NCBI RefSeq assembly: GCF_936270435.1
Contig: NZ_OW370567.1
Location: forward strand, 1,375,973-1,439,972
Length of the DNA stretch: 64,000 bases
Direction of reading: 5' to 3'
From: Wolbachia endosymbiont of Oedothorax gibbosus
GTDB taxonomy: Bacteria; Pseudomonadota; Alphaproteobacteria; Rickettsiales; Anaplasmataceae
In this document: piece after piece, positions 34,569-44,106 of the stretch
How positions within the stretch are numbered: the stretch's first letter is position 1
Layout of the letters: each line of letters opens with the position of its first letter
Notes under the pieces: generated by a model
What the model was told of the DNA's origin: nothing
The model's input: only the letters and a program-made list of their open reading frames with translations
Databases searched by the model: none
Program-made: the position numbers and the translations under genes

Positions 34569-35569
34569 CTAGAACTAATTTTTACTAGTACTCCAGGTCT
34601 GTGGCACATTGGTAAAGGATTTGACTGAGTATGTAAATCGGTCCCTCTATCAAATCTTCTTGGCTCTTGCTTTGCGTATAATGGCTGTCCAAGCGTATTT
34701 ACTGTCTCATTAAAGTCCGCTGGTGCAAAATATGTCGTAAATGTGCTTGCTGTACCAAGTGGAAAACAGTGTCCTGTATCTCTTTCTATAAATCTTCTTA
34801 CAGTTCCTTCAGGGTCGGTTGCTTGTCCTCTGTACTCCTCAAATGTTATTCCACAGAACGTAAATCCTGATCTCATATCGTTCCTTAATGCTGCTCCTTC
34901 TTGCCATCTCTCATATGCTTCTTTTACTTTGGCATGAGAAGTTAGTGCATCGAAAAACTCTGGACTTACCAGCGCATGAATCCCGGTCATGTACTCACCA
35001 CTTAAGTTGTCCTCAACATGGCGCAATACTTCCAGACATTTTCGTTTTACATCTGTTGTTGCAGTTCCTAGGGCAAAATTTACTACTTTTGGCGTAATTT
35101 CAAATTCGTTGTACAGATTTAATAATTCACTGCCATCTGCGTCCAGAATAATCCCTTTCAGCGCTCCCATTCGCAAATGCTCTAACGTTATTGCATGCTT
35201 GTTTCTCATTAGCTGTAAATGGTCAGTTATTACATCTGCCAGCGCTTTAAGTTCACTTTCTGACCCAAATGCCCTTATTCCCTGTACTTCCTCTGGTAAC
35301 ACTACATCATCATGTGGAATATGTGGAATCGTAAATGTTCTTACCTTTCTTTTTCCTCGTTTTCCCACTGTTGCTGGTGCTCCTGGAGATTGTGTTGGTA
35401 ATAAACTGAGAACTCCTTGGTGTTCTTCTATCGTAATATGACGAAATCTTACTGACCTACTTGGAAATAAATTCAAATTTTCTGTTCGACCATAATTTAT
35501 CGGCAATATGTTTATCGCATTTGTCAGTGCCGTCATACTAAATGCTGGATTTGTAAATGGATTTTGCAT
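34565..35569 (-). CDS. gpE: Phage major capsid protein (lambda gpE family)
   Basis: This 334-residue protein matches the lambda E capsid family. Features: NPAFSMTALTNAINILPINY at the start, the SVRFRHITIEEHQGVLSLLP segment, KRKVRTFTIPHIPHDDVVLP, TLEHLRMGALKGIILDADGS, and a C-terminal domain with GTASTFTTYFAPADFNETVN and PLYAKQEPRRFDRGTDLHTQ. Full length, no frameshift. It assembles the icosahedral head together with decoration protein D and protease/scaffold C encoded nearby. Confidence 0.92.
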   Translation of the reverse strand: MQNPFTNPAFSMTALTNAINILPINYGRTENLNLFPSRSVRFRHITIEEHQGVLSLLPTQSPGAPATVGKRGKRKVRTFTIPHIPHDDVVLPEEVQGIRAFGSESELKALADVITDHLQLMRNKHAITLEHLRMGALKGIILDADGSELLNLYNEFEITPKVVNFALGTATTDVKRKCLEVLRHVEDNLSGEYMTGIHALVSPEFFDALTSHAKVKEAYERWQEGAALRNDMRSGFTFCGITFEEYRGQATDPEGTVRRFIERDTGHCFPLGTASTFTTYFAPADFNETVNTLGQPLYAKQEPRRFDRGTDLHTQSNPLPMCHRPGVLVKISSS

Positions 35570-35613
35570 TTTTTTCTCCCTTTTTTCCTATTAATGATGT
35601 TTTTAGTAACTCG

Positions 35614-35982
35614 TTAGACCCCCTTGCGGATAATGATCCCCCGTCCTTCAAGTTGCTTTACTGCTGCAGCTTTCTGCTCTTCAGTGATATTTGCTGGCCA
35701 CACCACTGCATGATCTGCTAACATTGCTATACGTGTAATGATTACTGCTTTGGTGGTTTCCGTTGCGTTTACATCACTTGTTATCACTCCTATAGCTGTC
35801 TGCGTACCATCCGTGGCTGCTAAGTTTATAATTTTAATTAGATCATCTTTATCACGACCAACAACCATGCCAAGCTTAAGGTTTTGCCCCTTTGCTACTG
35901 TTATTTGGTCTCTTGAGTATAGATTAGACACTTCATATTTTAGAAGATCGCCTAAATTATTTCCTTCTGTTATGCTTGTCAT
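35614..35982 (-). CDS. gpD: Phage head decoration protein D
   Basis: This 122-residue lambda gpD-like protein caps the three-fold sites of the expanded capsid. Visible motifs: ISRD-like LYSRDQITVAKGQNLKLGMV, GTQTAIGVITSDVNATETTK, ARIAM-like VIITRIAMLADHAVVWP and a C-terminal QLEGRGIIIRKGV. It directly precedes gpE (44-base gap), the conserved D-E order. Confidence 0.9.
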   Translation of the reverse strand: MTSITEGNNLGDLLKYEVSNLYSRDQITVAKGQNLKLGMVVGRDKDDLIKIINLAATDGTQTAIGVITSDVNATETTKAVIITRIAMLADHAVVWPANITEEQKAAAVKQLEGRGIIIRKGV

Positions 35983-36054
35983 GTTTTTTCTCCTATATTT
36001 GGTTTCTCTTACTTAAAAAAACTGCTTAAGTTTTTCTAAAATTTTGATGTTAAG

Positions 36055-37548
36055 TTAAAATAAATCTTCTAACGTAATCACTTTGTTGATTATATCTTTT
36101 AAGTGCTGGTTTTCAGTTGCTCCGTTTGCAGCAATAAGCACCCAGAATATTTGTTTTCTTGACCTAGCTTTTTCTTTATAAATTGCCTCCTTTTTTCTTA
36201 ATTGCTCTTTATATTCTTTTGTTATTACATATGGTTTGTCGCTATACTTTATTTCACACAGTATTGTACATCCATCTTCTCGATCAAAAACCAAGTCTAT
36301 CTGAGCTCCACTTTCTTTACTGTTTTTCTCTGGGTGATATTGCCAATCTCCACATATGACTGCTATATACTCTATACCTAATTTTTTTCTAATTATATTG
36401 GCATGTTTAAAACACACTGCTTCAAATGTTTGCCCTGTCCATGTTAGCCAAACTGGTTTTTTTATTGCTAATTCCCAATAGTGAGCATCACTTATTATTG
36501 CTCTTTTTGTTATTTCTCTAAATGGCTCAATCCATGTTAAATAGAATAATACATATTCGTCGATTACCCTATAATGTACTCCTCTCTTTCCTTTGTTCAG
36601 CGGTAGAAAACCACCTATAAACCCTGCTGCTTCTAAACTCCTTAATTTAGTAGTTAAGCGACCGCCCTCAGCGATTTTAGTCATTTTTATAAGTTCTTTT
36701 CTGCTGATCCCCTTTGGCTTTTTTGCAATCACACGAATAATATTTAGATATATCTCCGGTTCTTCGTACAAGGAGTGAAACAGCATATCAAATTCATCAA
36801 ATAACAAACCTTCCTTCTGAAAACAGATCGCATTAATATTTTGTGCTGCTGATAATCCTTGACTTACTTCCTTAAGGTAGTGTGGTATCCCTCCTATGGC
36901 CATATAGATCTGTAATATCTCCTGGTGATTAAGATTGACTCCTAAATACCTTAGATACTCTTTAGTTTCACTTAAGTTAAAAGGCTGCAAAGGTATTCTT
37001 GCAGTAATACGGTTATGTAATCCTCCTTTATTATAGATTAAATTTTCTAACATCCATGATGCTGCTGAACCACACACGATCAATATAAGCTTTTTTCGAT
37101 ATGTCCAGTATACATTCCAAAAGTGTTCCAGTGCTCCTAAGAAACCAGATTTTCGTGCAGCAAGCCATGGCAACTCATCAAAAAATAAAACAACCTGTTC
37201 ATTTTTATATATATTGTTAATTGCAAGAGTTATTTGATAAAATGCATCCATCCAGCTTCTTGACAAAGCCATTTTAGCACCATTATAAAAAGCTCTAGAT
37301 AATGATTCTGCAAAGATCTCAAGCTGCTCCTTTAAATTACCTTTGTTGAGACCTGTCTGCTCAAATAGAATCACTTTATGTTTGCTAAAAAATTGTTTTA
37401 TTAAATATGTTTTTCCTACACGACGTCGACCATATACTGCAATAAACTCAGCAGATTGGGAACTAAGCTTATTTTCTAGGATGGCTATTTCTTTTTCTCT
37501 ACCAATTATTGGTTCGTTCATATAATTTACCGCCGCGTTTGTTAGCAT
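36055..37548 (-). CDS. AAA ATPase of the archaeal-type (ATPase_2/DUF234) family inside the phage module
   Basis: This 497-residue protein has an N-terminal P-loop: MNEPIIGREKEIAILENKLS, then the Walker A in FIAVYGRRRVGKTYLIKQFF and Walker B in QVVLFFDELPWLA. A winged-helix region follows (IIRVIAKKPKGISRKELIKM). The C terminus resembles a PD-(D/E)XK nuclease, with AQIDLVFDREDGCTILCEIK (Asp...GluxLys). Such ATPases are common in archaea and scattered bacteria; some are linked to mobile elements and their function is unclear. It lies between C and D in the same orientation as the structural genes, where lambda-like modules normally have no gene, so it may be cargo acquired by this WO lineage. 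Confidence 0.85.
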   Translation of the reverse strand: MLTNAAVNYMNEPIIGREKEIAILENKLSSQSAEFIAVYGRRRVGKTYLIKQFFSKHKVILFEQTGLNKGNLKEQLEIFAESLSRAFYNGAKMALSRSWMDAFYQITLAINNIYKNEQVVLFFDELPWLAARKSGFLGALEHFWNVYWTYRKKLILIVCGSAASWMLENLIYNKGGLHNRITARIPLQPFNLSETKEYLRYLGVNLNHQEILQIYMAIGGIPHYLKEVSQGLSAAQNINAICFQKEGLLFDEFDMLFHSLYEEPEIYLNIIRVIAKKPKGISRKELIKMTKIAEGGRLTTKLRSLEAAGFIGGFLPLNKGKRGVHYRVIDEYVLFYLTWIEPFREITKRAIISDAHYWELAIKKPVWLTWTGQTFEAVCFKHANIIRKKLGIEYIAVICGDWQYHPEKNSKESGAQIDLVFDREDGCTILCEIKYSDKPYVITKEYKEQLRKKEAIYKEKARSRKQIFWVLIAANGATENQHLKDIINKVITLEDLF

Positions 37549-37835
37549 TATATACGGCGGTTATGAGATACGCAACTACTAAAATGTCTCAAATGCCAGA
37601 TTGCGCTCGAGTTCTTGCTACCTGCATCATCAAGTCTTCTGGTGTATTTTGCGGTATTGTACTCAAAATCTCTGTCTTTTTTGTTCTCTCCGCCAGTATC
37701 GACATTAATATTTCTTGGGCTTGCTTTGCATTTACATCCTGCTCAATAAATTCTCCTATCTTCTCTGGCATCTTTGATAAATTACATAATCTTATCACCT
37801 CTAATACTTCCGTGCGGCACCTCTCGTACCCTAAA

Positions 37836-38816
37836 ACCCCAGTTATGGATTAACCAACGAAGTAAAGCTGAGAAATACAGGGCTTTTTCGATTGCATTGA
37901 ATAAGAAATGAGGGTAGAAAAAATATGTACCAAGAAATTTACTGTGGATCTATGCCGAGTGTGCTCAAGTTCAAATTTGTTTTTTAGGCAGCCAAAAACC
38001 GTTTCAACAATCGATCTTTTCCCTAGTAAAATCTTCTCTTTCAGCGAAATCAGTGCATTTTTCATACCTTTTTTCACTTTAGTGACGAGTTTTAGACCTC
38101 TATCGAATAGTTTCTCAAAGAGCTCTTTCTTTATATAGCCCTTATCTCCAAACAAAAGTCCAGTTAGTTTTTTGGTTAGAGTTGGTACAGGTTTTCTGTC
38201 ATCGACGTTACCTCTGGTTAGCGTAACACCTTGAATTTCACCTATTTCATTGATTACTACATGTAATTTAAAACCAAAAAACCAGCCGTAAGTATTCTTT
38301 CCTAACTCTGCTAATCCTTTGAAAACCTTATTTCTTGAGATTCTTTTTCGATGGCATACTGCTATTGAAGTAGAATCTATGTAGGAAATCCCGGTCATTT
38401 TTGCTTGTTCACAAAACCATTGCAAAAGTAATGCTAAATACCACAAAACTCGCGGCTTTAAGGCAATAAATCTGTGATATGAAGGCAGCTTTGAAAACTC
38501 TGATCTATAGAATAACTGAAGATAACAAAGATAAAAAGCCTTGAAGTTTTTACATGGTGATTTATGGTATAATAGGATTATGGTTAGAATTTCTGAGTGC
38601 GCTATTTCTGGTACTCTGGTTGGTTTTTTGCCGTTTGATAAGAACCTATTTGCAAAATTATCATCTACCGCACGACAAAAATCCTCGACGCAACAGTACA
38701 GTTCTGTAATATCTTTCTTCATGTGTAACCTCTTATTATTACTAAAATACTCGAGTTTACCCTGTTTCCCTCTTCTTAGTTATACTTTTATCTATTTTCT
38801 AATCCATAACTGAGGT
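37836..38816 (-). mobile_element. IS982-family element, copy 5
   Basis: The 981-bp element is flanked by the perfect duplication CTAAA (37831-37835 and 38817-38821). It differs from the other copies by one base just before the transposase start (catgtgtaacc rather than catgggtaacc). It interrupts gpC. Confidence 0.93.
37850..38722 (-). CDS. IS982-family transposase (copy 5)
   Basis: This is an intact 290-residue transposase with the same sequence as copies 1 to 3. Confidence 0.92.
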   Translation of the reverse strand: MKKDITELYCCVEDFCRAVDDNFANRFLSNGKKPTRVPEIAHSEILTIILLYHKSPCKNFKAFYLCYLQLFYRSEFSKLPSYHRFIALKPRVLWYLALLLQWFCEQAKMTGISYIDSTSIAVCHRKRISRNKVFKGLAELGKNTYGWFFGFKLHVVINEIGEIQGVTLTRGNVDDRKPVPTLTKKLTGLLFGDKGYIKKELFEKLFDRGLKLVTKVKKGMKNALISLKEKILLGKRSIVETVFGCLKNKFELEHTRHRSTVNFLVHIFSTLISYSMQSKKPCISQLYFVG

Positions 38817-39657
38817 CTAAACATCTTCCTTGTTCAATTAGATCATCAATATCTATTGCTTGTTCTTTTATCTCAACTTTGTTCATACTATTACTCCTAT
38901 AATTATCAATAAATTCTGAAAACGTTGTAATTCCATCAGCAAGACCTATCTCTATTGCTTTCTCACCAAAATATAGCCCTGCTTCCGTTAATTTGATTCT
39001 TTCCGTGGACAAATTTCTGTTTCTTGCTATGAGCTGGACAAACATCTCATATAGGCGGTCTACTTCCTCTTGTAAGCTTTCCACACTTTCTGATGTTATC
39101 GGCTCATGCGGATTTAAATCGTTTTTTCTCTTTCCTGCAAATACTGTGGTATATTTTATCCCCTGTTTTTTATCAAACCCACTTTGATCGATATGACTTG
39201 CTATTACCCCAATGCTTCCTACCCCAGATGTTCTGCTTACATACACCTTTTCAGCGCTAGAAGCTATAGCGTACGCAGCAGAGTAAGCATCATCATTCGC
39301 TATTGCTATTATCTTTCTTTCACCCCTCGCTTTGTAAATAAAGTCAGAAAGGTCGAATAAACCGTTTACTTCTCCTCCAGGGCTGTCTATGTCCAAAATT
39401 ATTGTTTCTACTTCTTCATCTATTAAAGCTTCTTCTATCTCTTCACGTATCTTCTCATACGATGTCATCCCCAACACATCATCAAAAGCTTCTGACTTTT
39501 TCGTCAAGATTCCATGTATTGGTATTACTTTTATTCCACTTTCACTATCTCTTGTTACATGTTTTATGTTTTTGAAAATCGGCTGCTTTTTTGGATGTAA
39601 TGACAATAGATCAAAACTTCTCTGCTCTATCATCATTGGCTTGTTAATCCAAGTCAT

Positions 39658-40556
39658 TTATATTATCTCAGTATTAGTATTAAAATTACCTTGCACGTCA
39701 GAATCAAAACTTAAGCCCAGTTCACTCGCACGTCTTTGGTCCTCAGCAATTTCTTGGTCGATTTCTTCTATATCGTAACCCAGCTCTGATACCACCTCTG
39801 ACCTGCTCTTAAACCCATTTCTTACCGCCATTTGCTGTGCTTGCTGGTCTTTCAGCGGGTCTACCCAATCAAATCCTTGTGGTATCCATTTTACCTCTTT
39901 TTTCGTCCATTCTTCGCCTATATCCATTTCTCCGGAAAGTAGGGCTAACTCTATCCATCTATCCCATACTGGCCGGCAAAACTGAAATACCATTATGTTA
40001 TGCTGTAACATTCCGCACCTCCTACGAAACTCCTGCTCGTATCGATGAATAATTGACACCCGTTAAATCCCCTGTTAGCTGCTCATACGTTATCCCTGTG
40101 CCTACTGCTATTGCCCTGAGCTGCTGTTTCATGAATGCTTCATAACTTCCCCCAACATCTGATGGTTCTGAAAATTTTATGTCTTCACCTGGATCAAGTA
40201 ATTGCATAGTCCCTGGTTCTAAACCTGATAGTGCTACTCCATGCTCATTTGCTTGCGCCTCACCTAAAATATTTGCTTCTGGATCGAGTCTGGTAATAAA
40301 CCCTGCAAACATTGCTGCTGTCTTTTTTCGTACTAATTCTGCATCATCATATTGATCTAGTTCGTAGAGCTTTAACAGTACTGTAGAAAGCCACGGTATT
40401 CCTCTTATTTGCCCAGGTCTAAGTGGTTTATAAATATGTAAAACATCGTTTGCTGGCACTCTCACTGATTCGCCAAACGAGCCTTCACCAGGGTGCTCTC
40501 GAAAAAGGTAATACGCTTCTCTTTGTCCCAGTCTATTAAACTCGATCCCGTTTCTT
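39658..40556 (-). pseudogene. gpB: Phage portal protein (lambda gpB family), 5'-truncated and frameshifted
   Basis: The upstream part (40556 to about 40040) reads FNRLGQREAYYLFREHPGEG, VPANDVLHIYKPLRPGQIRG, IPWLSTVLLKLYELDQYDDA and IAVGTGITYEQLTGDLTGVN. After YSSIRAG it shifts frame; the C-terminal part continues EFRRRCGMLQHNIMVFQFCR, PVWDRWIELALLSGEMDI and ends at 39658. The N-terminal third is absent because an IS5-family element and ligA sequence follow at 40557. Lambda B is about 533 residues, whereas about 300 remain here. The stop of gpB abuts the gpC start, the normal order. Confidence 0.88.
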
Positions 40557-41421
40557 AGAACCTGTTCATAATCTTTTAAGGAGTAAAGAAGTGAAAGCAA
40601 GAACGACCATTTGTAAGCTAGTGTTGAGTTTCCGCTCGCAATTTTTCCACAAACGCCTACATTTTTCCAACCAAGCAAAAGAGCGCTCAACAACCCATCT
40701 CTTTGGCAGTACAACAAAGGTGTGTAATTCACTTCGCTTTATTACTTCGACCGTCGAACCAATAGTTGCTTTTATTTGTGTTGCAAAATTTTCTCCAGTG
40801 TAGCCTGCATCAACAAGTATATTTTTAACTTCAGAGAGTTTTTCTTTAGCATTTTCGACCATTTTCATGGCACTGCTGCGGTCGGTTGCTTCTGCCGTTG
40901 TTACATAAATCGCGTGTGGTAAACCTTGTGTATCTACTGCAATATGGCGCTTTATTCCTGAAATTTTTTTACCTGCATCGTAGCCCTTATTTTCAGCAGT
41001 ATCTGCATTTTTTACGCTCTGAGCATCAATTATACAAAAACTAGTTCTTTCTTTCCGACCATTGCTGATACGTGTCTCTCCAACTAATTTTTTTTAATAC
41101 ACGCTCCAAAGTACTTTCTGTATCTTCGCTTGGTTTTTCACTCCATTTTTTAAAATATTCGTAACAACTTCGCCATTTTGGAAAATCTTTTGGCAGCATT
41201 CTCCACTGACAGGCACTTTTTAGGACGTACAGCACTGCACAAAATACATCATACAAATCAAGTTTTCTTGGTTTTGTTTTCTTCCTACTACTCTCCAGAA
41301 TTGATCTGATTTTTTCAAATTGTTCTCGACTTATGTCACTTGGGTATAAATTTCTCATATATCCTTATTCATATACATCATCTCATAGTTTATCACTTTT
41401 TTGAGATTATGAACAGGTTCT
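40557..41421 (-). mobile_element. IS5-family element (two-ORF type) at the prophage-ligA junction
   Basis: Ends AGAACCTGTTCATAATCT and its inverse AGATTATGAACAGGTTCT are near-perfect inverted repeats bounding 865 bp. The flanks do not form a target duplication. Left is the phage portal gene, right is ligA, two genes that should not be neighbours, so the element sits at a recombination joint. Confidence 0.88.
40566..41358 (-). CDS. IS5-family transposase, two frames
   Basis: OrfA (41358-41041) reads MRNLYPSDISREQFEKIRSI and RKLDLYDVFCAVLYVLKSAC with QWRMLPKDFPKW. The second frame, open from about 41075 to 40566, reads CIIDAQSVKNADTAENKGYD (first Asp), VKNILVDAGYTGENFATQIK (second Asp) and KRWVVERSFAWLEKCRRLWK (catalytic Glu). 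A change of frame near 41060 over A-rich sequence joins them. This two-ORF layout is common for IS427-like IS5 members and may be a programmed frameshift. Confidence 0.88.
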
Positions 41422-42291
41422 AAGGGAAGGAGACGTAGTGGTAGTAGCTCGAGCAGGCGACGTCATTCCAAAGATTGTAGAAGTGGACAAAAAGTTTCGT
41501 CCTCGTAATACACCAAAGTTTGTTTTTCCCGATACTTGCCAGGAATGCGGAAGTGCAGTAGATAAATTTGAAGCTAGATGTTCTGGAGGAAACGTTTGCC
41601 CAGCACAACAAATAGGAAAGTTAAAACATTTTCTTGACATTAAAGGTTTTGGCGGTAAACAAGTGGAGTTCTTTTATGACCTTGGTTTGATAAGGAAAAT
41701 ATCTGACATTTTTGCTCTCGAAGAAAAACTTGAAAAATTTAACTTAAGTGAGCTAAAGGGGTGGAATGAAAAATCTATATCCAATTTACTGGATTCTATC
41801 AATAACAGAAAAACCATAACTCTTGAAAAATTTATATCTTCTTTGGCAATCAGGTTTGTCGGACCGAGTGTAGCAAAAATAATAGCCAAACACTATACAT
41901 CCTATGAGAGTTGGTATGAGGCTATATCCTATAACAGCAAAGCTCCCGATAAATTAATGAGCATAAACGGTGTGGCTACATATTCCTTGGAGGAATTTTT
42001 CTCTGATGAGGACAATGTTGAAATGGTAAGTAATCTTGCTAATCAATTAACTATTCTCCCTGTAGTTAGAAATCCCCCTCTTAGCGGAAAAATAGTGGTT
42101 TTCACTGGCAAGCTGTCAAGAGAGAGAAAGGAGATGCAAGCAGAGGCAGAATCTTTAGGTATAAAAGTTAGCTCTAGTGTGTCCAAAAATACGGACTTCT
42201 TGGTTGTCGGCTGGGTCGAAATATAAAAAAGCTGTAGAACTGGGTATTAAAATTTTAACTGAGGAGGAATTTAATATGAGAGAAAAATAAA
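41422..42291 (+). pseudogene. ligA: NAD-dependent DNA ligase, 3' part only, with a frameshift
   Basis: The reading starts in the OB-fold (GDVVVVARAGDVIPKIVEVD), then the zinc finger (CQECGSAVDKFEARCSGGNV with CPAQ), helix-hairpin-helix repeats (LKHFLDIKGFGGKQVEFFYD, SINGVATYSLEEFF) and a BRCT domain (GKIVVFTGKLSRERKEMQAE). Near 42208 the frame shifts: one frame stops at 42226, the other continues KYKKAVELGIKILTEEEFNM to TAA at 42291. The adenylation domain (about the first 380 residues) is absent, removed at the IS5 junction. LigA is essential for replication, so an intact copy must exist elsewhere. Confidence 0.9.
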
Positions 42292-42540
42292 CGCTATTGA
42301 AGGGTATCTTCGATAGTTGCTAAATTCATGACATCCATTTGCTGGCCTTTTAAGATGCTTTATAGAAGGGTTGATAAAAGATGTATTTAAAACAGCGTCT
42401 AAAGTAGAGAATGCGATTCTAAGCCCACCTCTGAAGGTCATTTTTTCTCGAAGCTTAAAAAAACAAGATTTCAATATAAAAACGTTGAACATTTCTTCAG
42501 AATTGTGTATAATTATTAATGCTTTTTATCTTACTTTCTT
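42292..42540. other. Spacer between the ligA relic and the Rpn-like gene
   Basis: There is no supported gene; a minus-strand frame at 42271-42492 has no family features and overlaps the ligA end. The segment upstream of 42541 is AT-rich and may hold the promoter of the next gene. Confidence 0.35.
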
Positions 42541-43437
42541 ATGGCTTTATCTAAGTTTCTCGATCCAAAAAACAATTTTGCGTTCAAGCGTATCTTTGGC
42601 ACTGAGAAAAACAAAGACATTCTTATTCACTTTCTCAATGATATTTTAGATCTCACTGGTGAAGCTGAAATAAAAGATGTTGAGTTCCAAAATCCCATTC
42701 AAAACCCTAAAATTGCCGCTAAAAAGGAAAGTATTGTCGATGTGTTGTGTAGAGATTCTAAGGGTGTTCAAACAATTATTGAGATGCAAGTCGCCAGAAC
42801 TACTGGTTTCGAAAAACGCGCTCAATACTATGCTGCTAAAGCTTATTCAGATCAAGCTGACATAGGTGACCAATATGAAGATCTTAAAGAAATTATCTTT
42901 ATTGCTATCACTGACTTTGTTCTATTCTCTGATGAAGCAGACTACATATCTGACCATATTATCCTTAATAAATTTACTCACAAACATAAACTAAAGGATC
43001 TTAGGTTCATTTTCATAGAGCTACCGAAATTTCCAAAAACAAAAGAGGATCAATTAGAAAATATAGTCGAAAAATGGTGTTATTTTTTTCGGTACGCAAA
43101 TAAGACTAGTGAAGAGGATCTAAAGAAAATAGTAGGGAGTGATGAGATTATTGGCAGGGCTTATAATGAGTTGAACCAATATAGTTGGACTAGGGAAGAA
43201 CGGGCTATATATGATCAAGCTAAGAAACGTGAGGATGATAATGTATCTTGCCTTAAACAAAAACTTCATGAAGGTATAGAAAAAGGCAGAGAAGAAGGCA
43301 TCCAAATCGGACATGAAAAAGGCAGAAAAGAAAGGGAATTTGAAGTTGCAAAGAACCTACTTAAAGCAGGAGTTTCTATTGATATTATAGCTCAAACTAC
43401 TGGTCTTACAGTTAACGAAGTCAAAGACTTAATCTGA
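42541..43437 (+). CDS. Rpn/PD-(D/E)XK nuclease-family transposase-like protein
   Basis: This 298-residue protein has the family start FLDPKNNFAFKRIFGTEKNK, then DILIHFLNDIL, the nuclease core with Asp in ESIVDVLCRDSKGVQ and Glu-x-Gln in TIIEMQVARTTGFEKRAQYY, and LIFIELPKF-like FIFIELPKFPK. The C-terminal region is a charged helix with GIEKGREEGIQIGHEKGRKE, then a short helical EVAKNLLKAGVSIDIIAQTT. Rpn proteins are DNA endonucleases that promote RecA-independent recombination and are often mobile; Wolbachia carries many copies. Length is normal and no frameshift is seen. Confidence 0.9.
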   Translation: MALSKFLDPKNNFAFKRIFGTEKNKDILIHFLNDILDLTGEAEIKDVEFQNPIQNPKIAAKKESIVDVLCRDSKGVQTIIEMQVARTTGFEKRAQYYAAKAYSDQADIGDQYEDLKEIIFIAITDFVLFSDEADYISDHIILNKFTHKHKLKDLRFIFIELPKFPKTKEDQLENIVEKWCYFFRYANKTSEEDLKKIVGSDEIIGRAYNELNQYSWTREERAIYDQAKKREDDNVSCLKQKLHEGIEKGREEGIQIGHEKGRKEREFEVAKNLLKAGVSIDIIAQTTGLTVNEVKDLI

Positions 43438-43457
43438 TTTTATCTTTTGACACCTAG

Positions 43458-43970
43458 ATGAACATCTTTGTACTAGATGAAAACCCAGCAATTGCAGCAC
43501 AAATGTTGTGCGATAAGCACATAGTAAAAATGCCATTAGAAACTGCTCAATTACTTAGTAGTGTTTTTTCAATAGCACTAAAAGCGCCAAATCCTTTAGT
43601 CAGCATCACAGACCAGAATATAGAAGTTCCATATAAACTTACTCACAAAAACCACCCTTGTTCTCTATGGGCTAGACACTCAAAAGGAAACTTTAATTGG
43701 TTGATAAAGCATGGAAAAGAATTGTGCATAGAGTATAGCTTACGATACAAAAGAACGCATAAATCCGAAGAAGTGATAGATTGGTGTGATAGTAATAAGG
43801 ATTTACTCATTTTTCGATCAACTGATATGCAAGCTTTTATACAAGCACTGCCGGATCAGTATAAGTGTAGCAGTCCTATAAAAGCCTATAGAAAGTATTA
43901 TCTACAGGAAAAGATGAGATTCGCTAAGTGGGAAAATGGCAGAGAAGCACCAGATTGGATAAGTGGCTAA
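43458..43970 (+). CDS. Conserved hypothetical protein, phage-like
   Basis: This 170-residue protein begins MNIFVLDENPAIAAQMLCDK and HIVKMPLETAQLLSSVFSI. It continues THKNHPCSLWARHSKGNFNW and ALPDQYKCSSPIKAYRKYYL, ending KMRFAKWENGREAPDW. This pattern (cys/his-containing start, then HPC..WAR...N..WL, then a YRxYY...K...W end) recurs in phage-encoded proteins without a firm function. Its start is 20 bases after the Rpn-like gene, so the two may be co-transcribed. The function is unknown. Confidence 0.7.
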   Translation: MNIFVLDENPAIAAQMLCDKHIVKMPLETAQLLSSVFSIALKAPNPLVSITDQNIEVPYKLTHKNHPCSLWARHSKGNFNWLIKHGKELCIEYSLRYKRTHKSEEVIDWCDSNKDLLIFRSTDMQAFIQALPDQYKCSSPIKAYRKYYLQEKMRFAKWENGREAPDWISG

Positions 43971-44106
43971 AAACTCACTTAGGGCGGTGTCTCTATGGAA
44001 ATATTCAAAAAAACATACGCGTCAAGTTAATGGAATATCACCCAACCATTTAAAGTGGGTATCTTGTTTATCACATTTATTTTTTTAGAATTTTTAATCT
44101 AAAATC

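Larger units (their letters stand above)
37589..39657 (-). pseudogene. gpC: Phage minor capsid protein C (S49 peptidase/scaffold), split by IS982
   Basis: The N-terminal part (39657 to 38817) reads RDSESGIKVIPIHGILTKKS and IILDIDSPGGEVNGLFDLSD, then the S49 nucleophile region NDDAYSAAYAIASSAEKVYV and SRTSGVGSIGVIASH. IS982 copy 5 is inserted after IEQGRC. The C-terminal part resumes in frame on the far side as GYERCRTEVLEVIRLCNLSK and ends at 37589 (VARTRAQSGI). It should be about 355 residues when rejoined. In lambda, C protease processes the prohead. The 38788 end of the upstream fragment includes ten IS-derived residues. Confidence 0.9.

Noticed and set aside
42271..42492. Minus-strand 73-codon ORF between the ligA relic and the Rpn-like gene
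   Set aside because: Overlaps the ligA relic on the other strand and shows no recognisable family; kept only as a possibility in the spacer entry.
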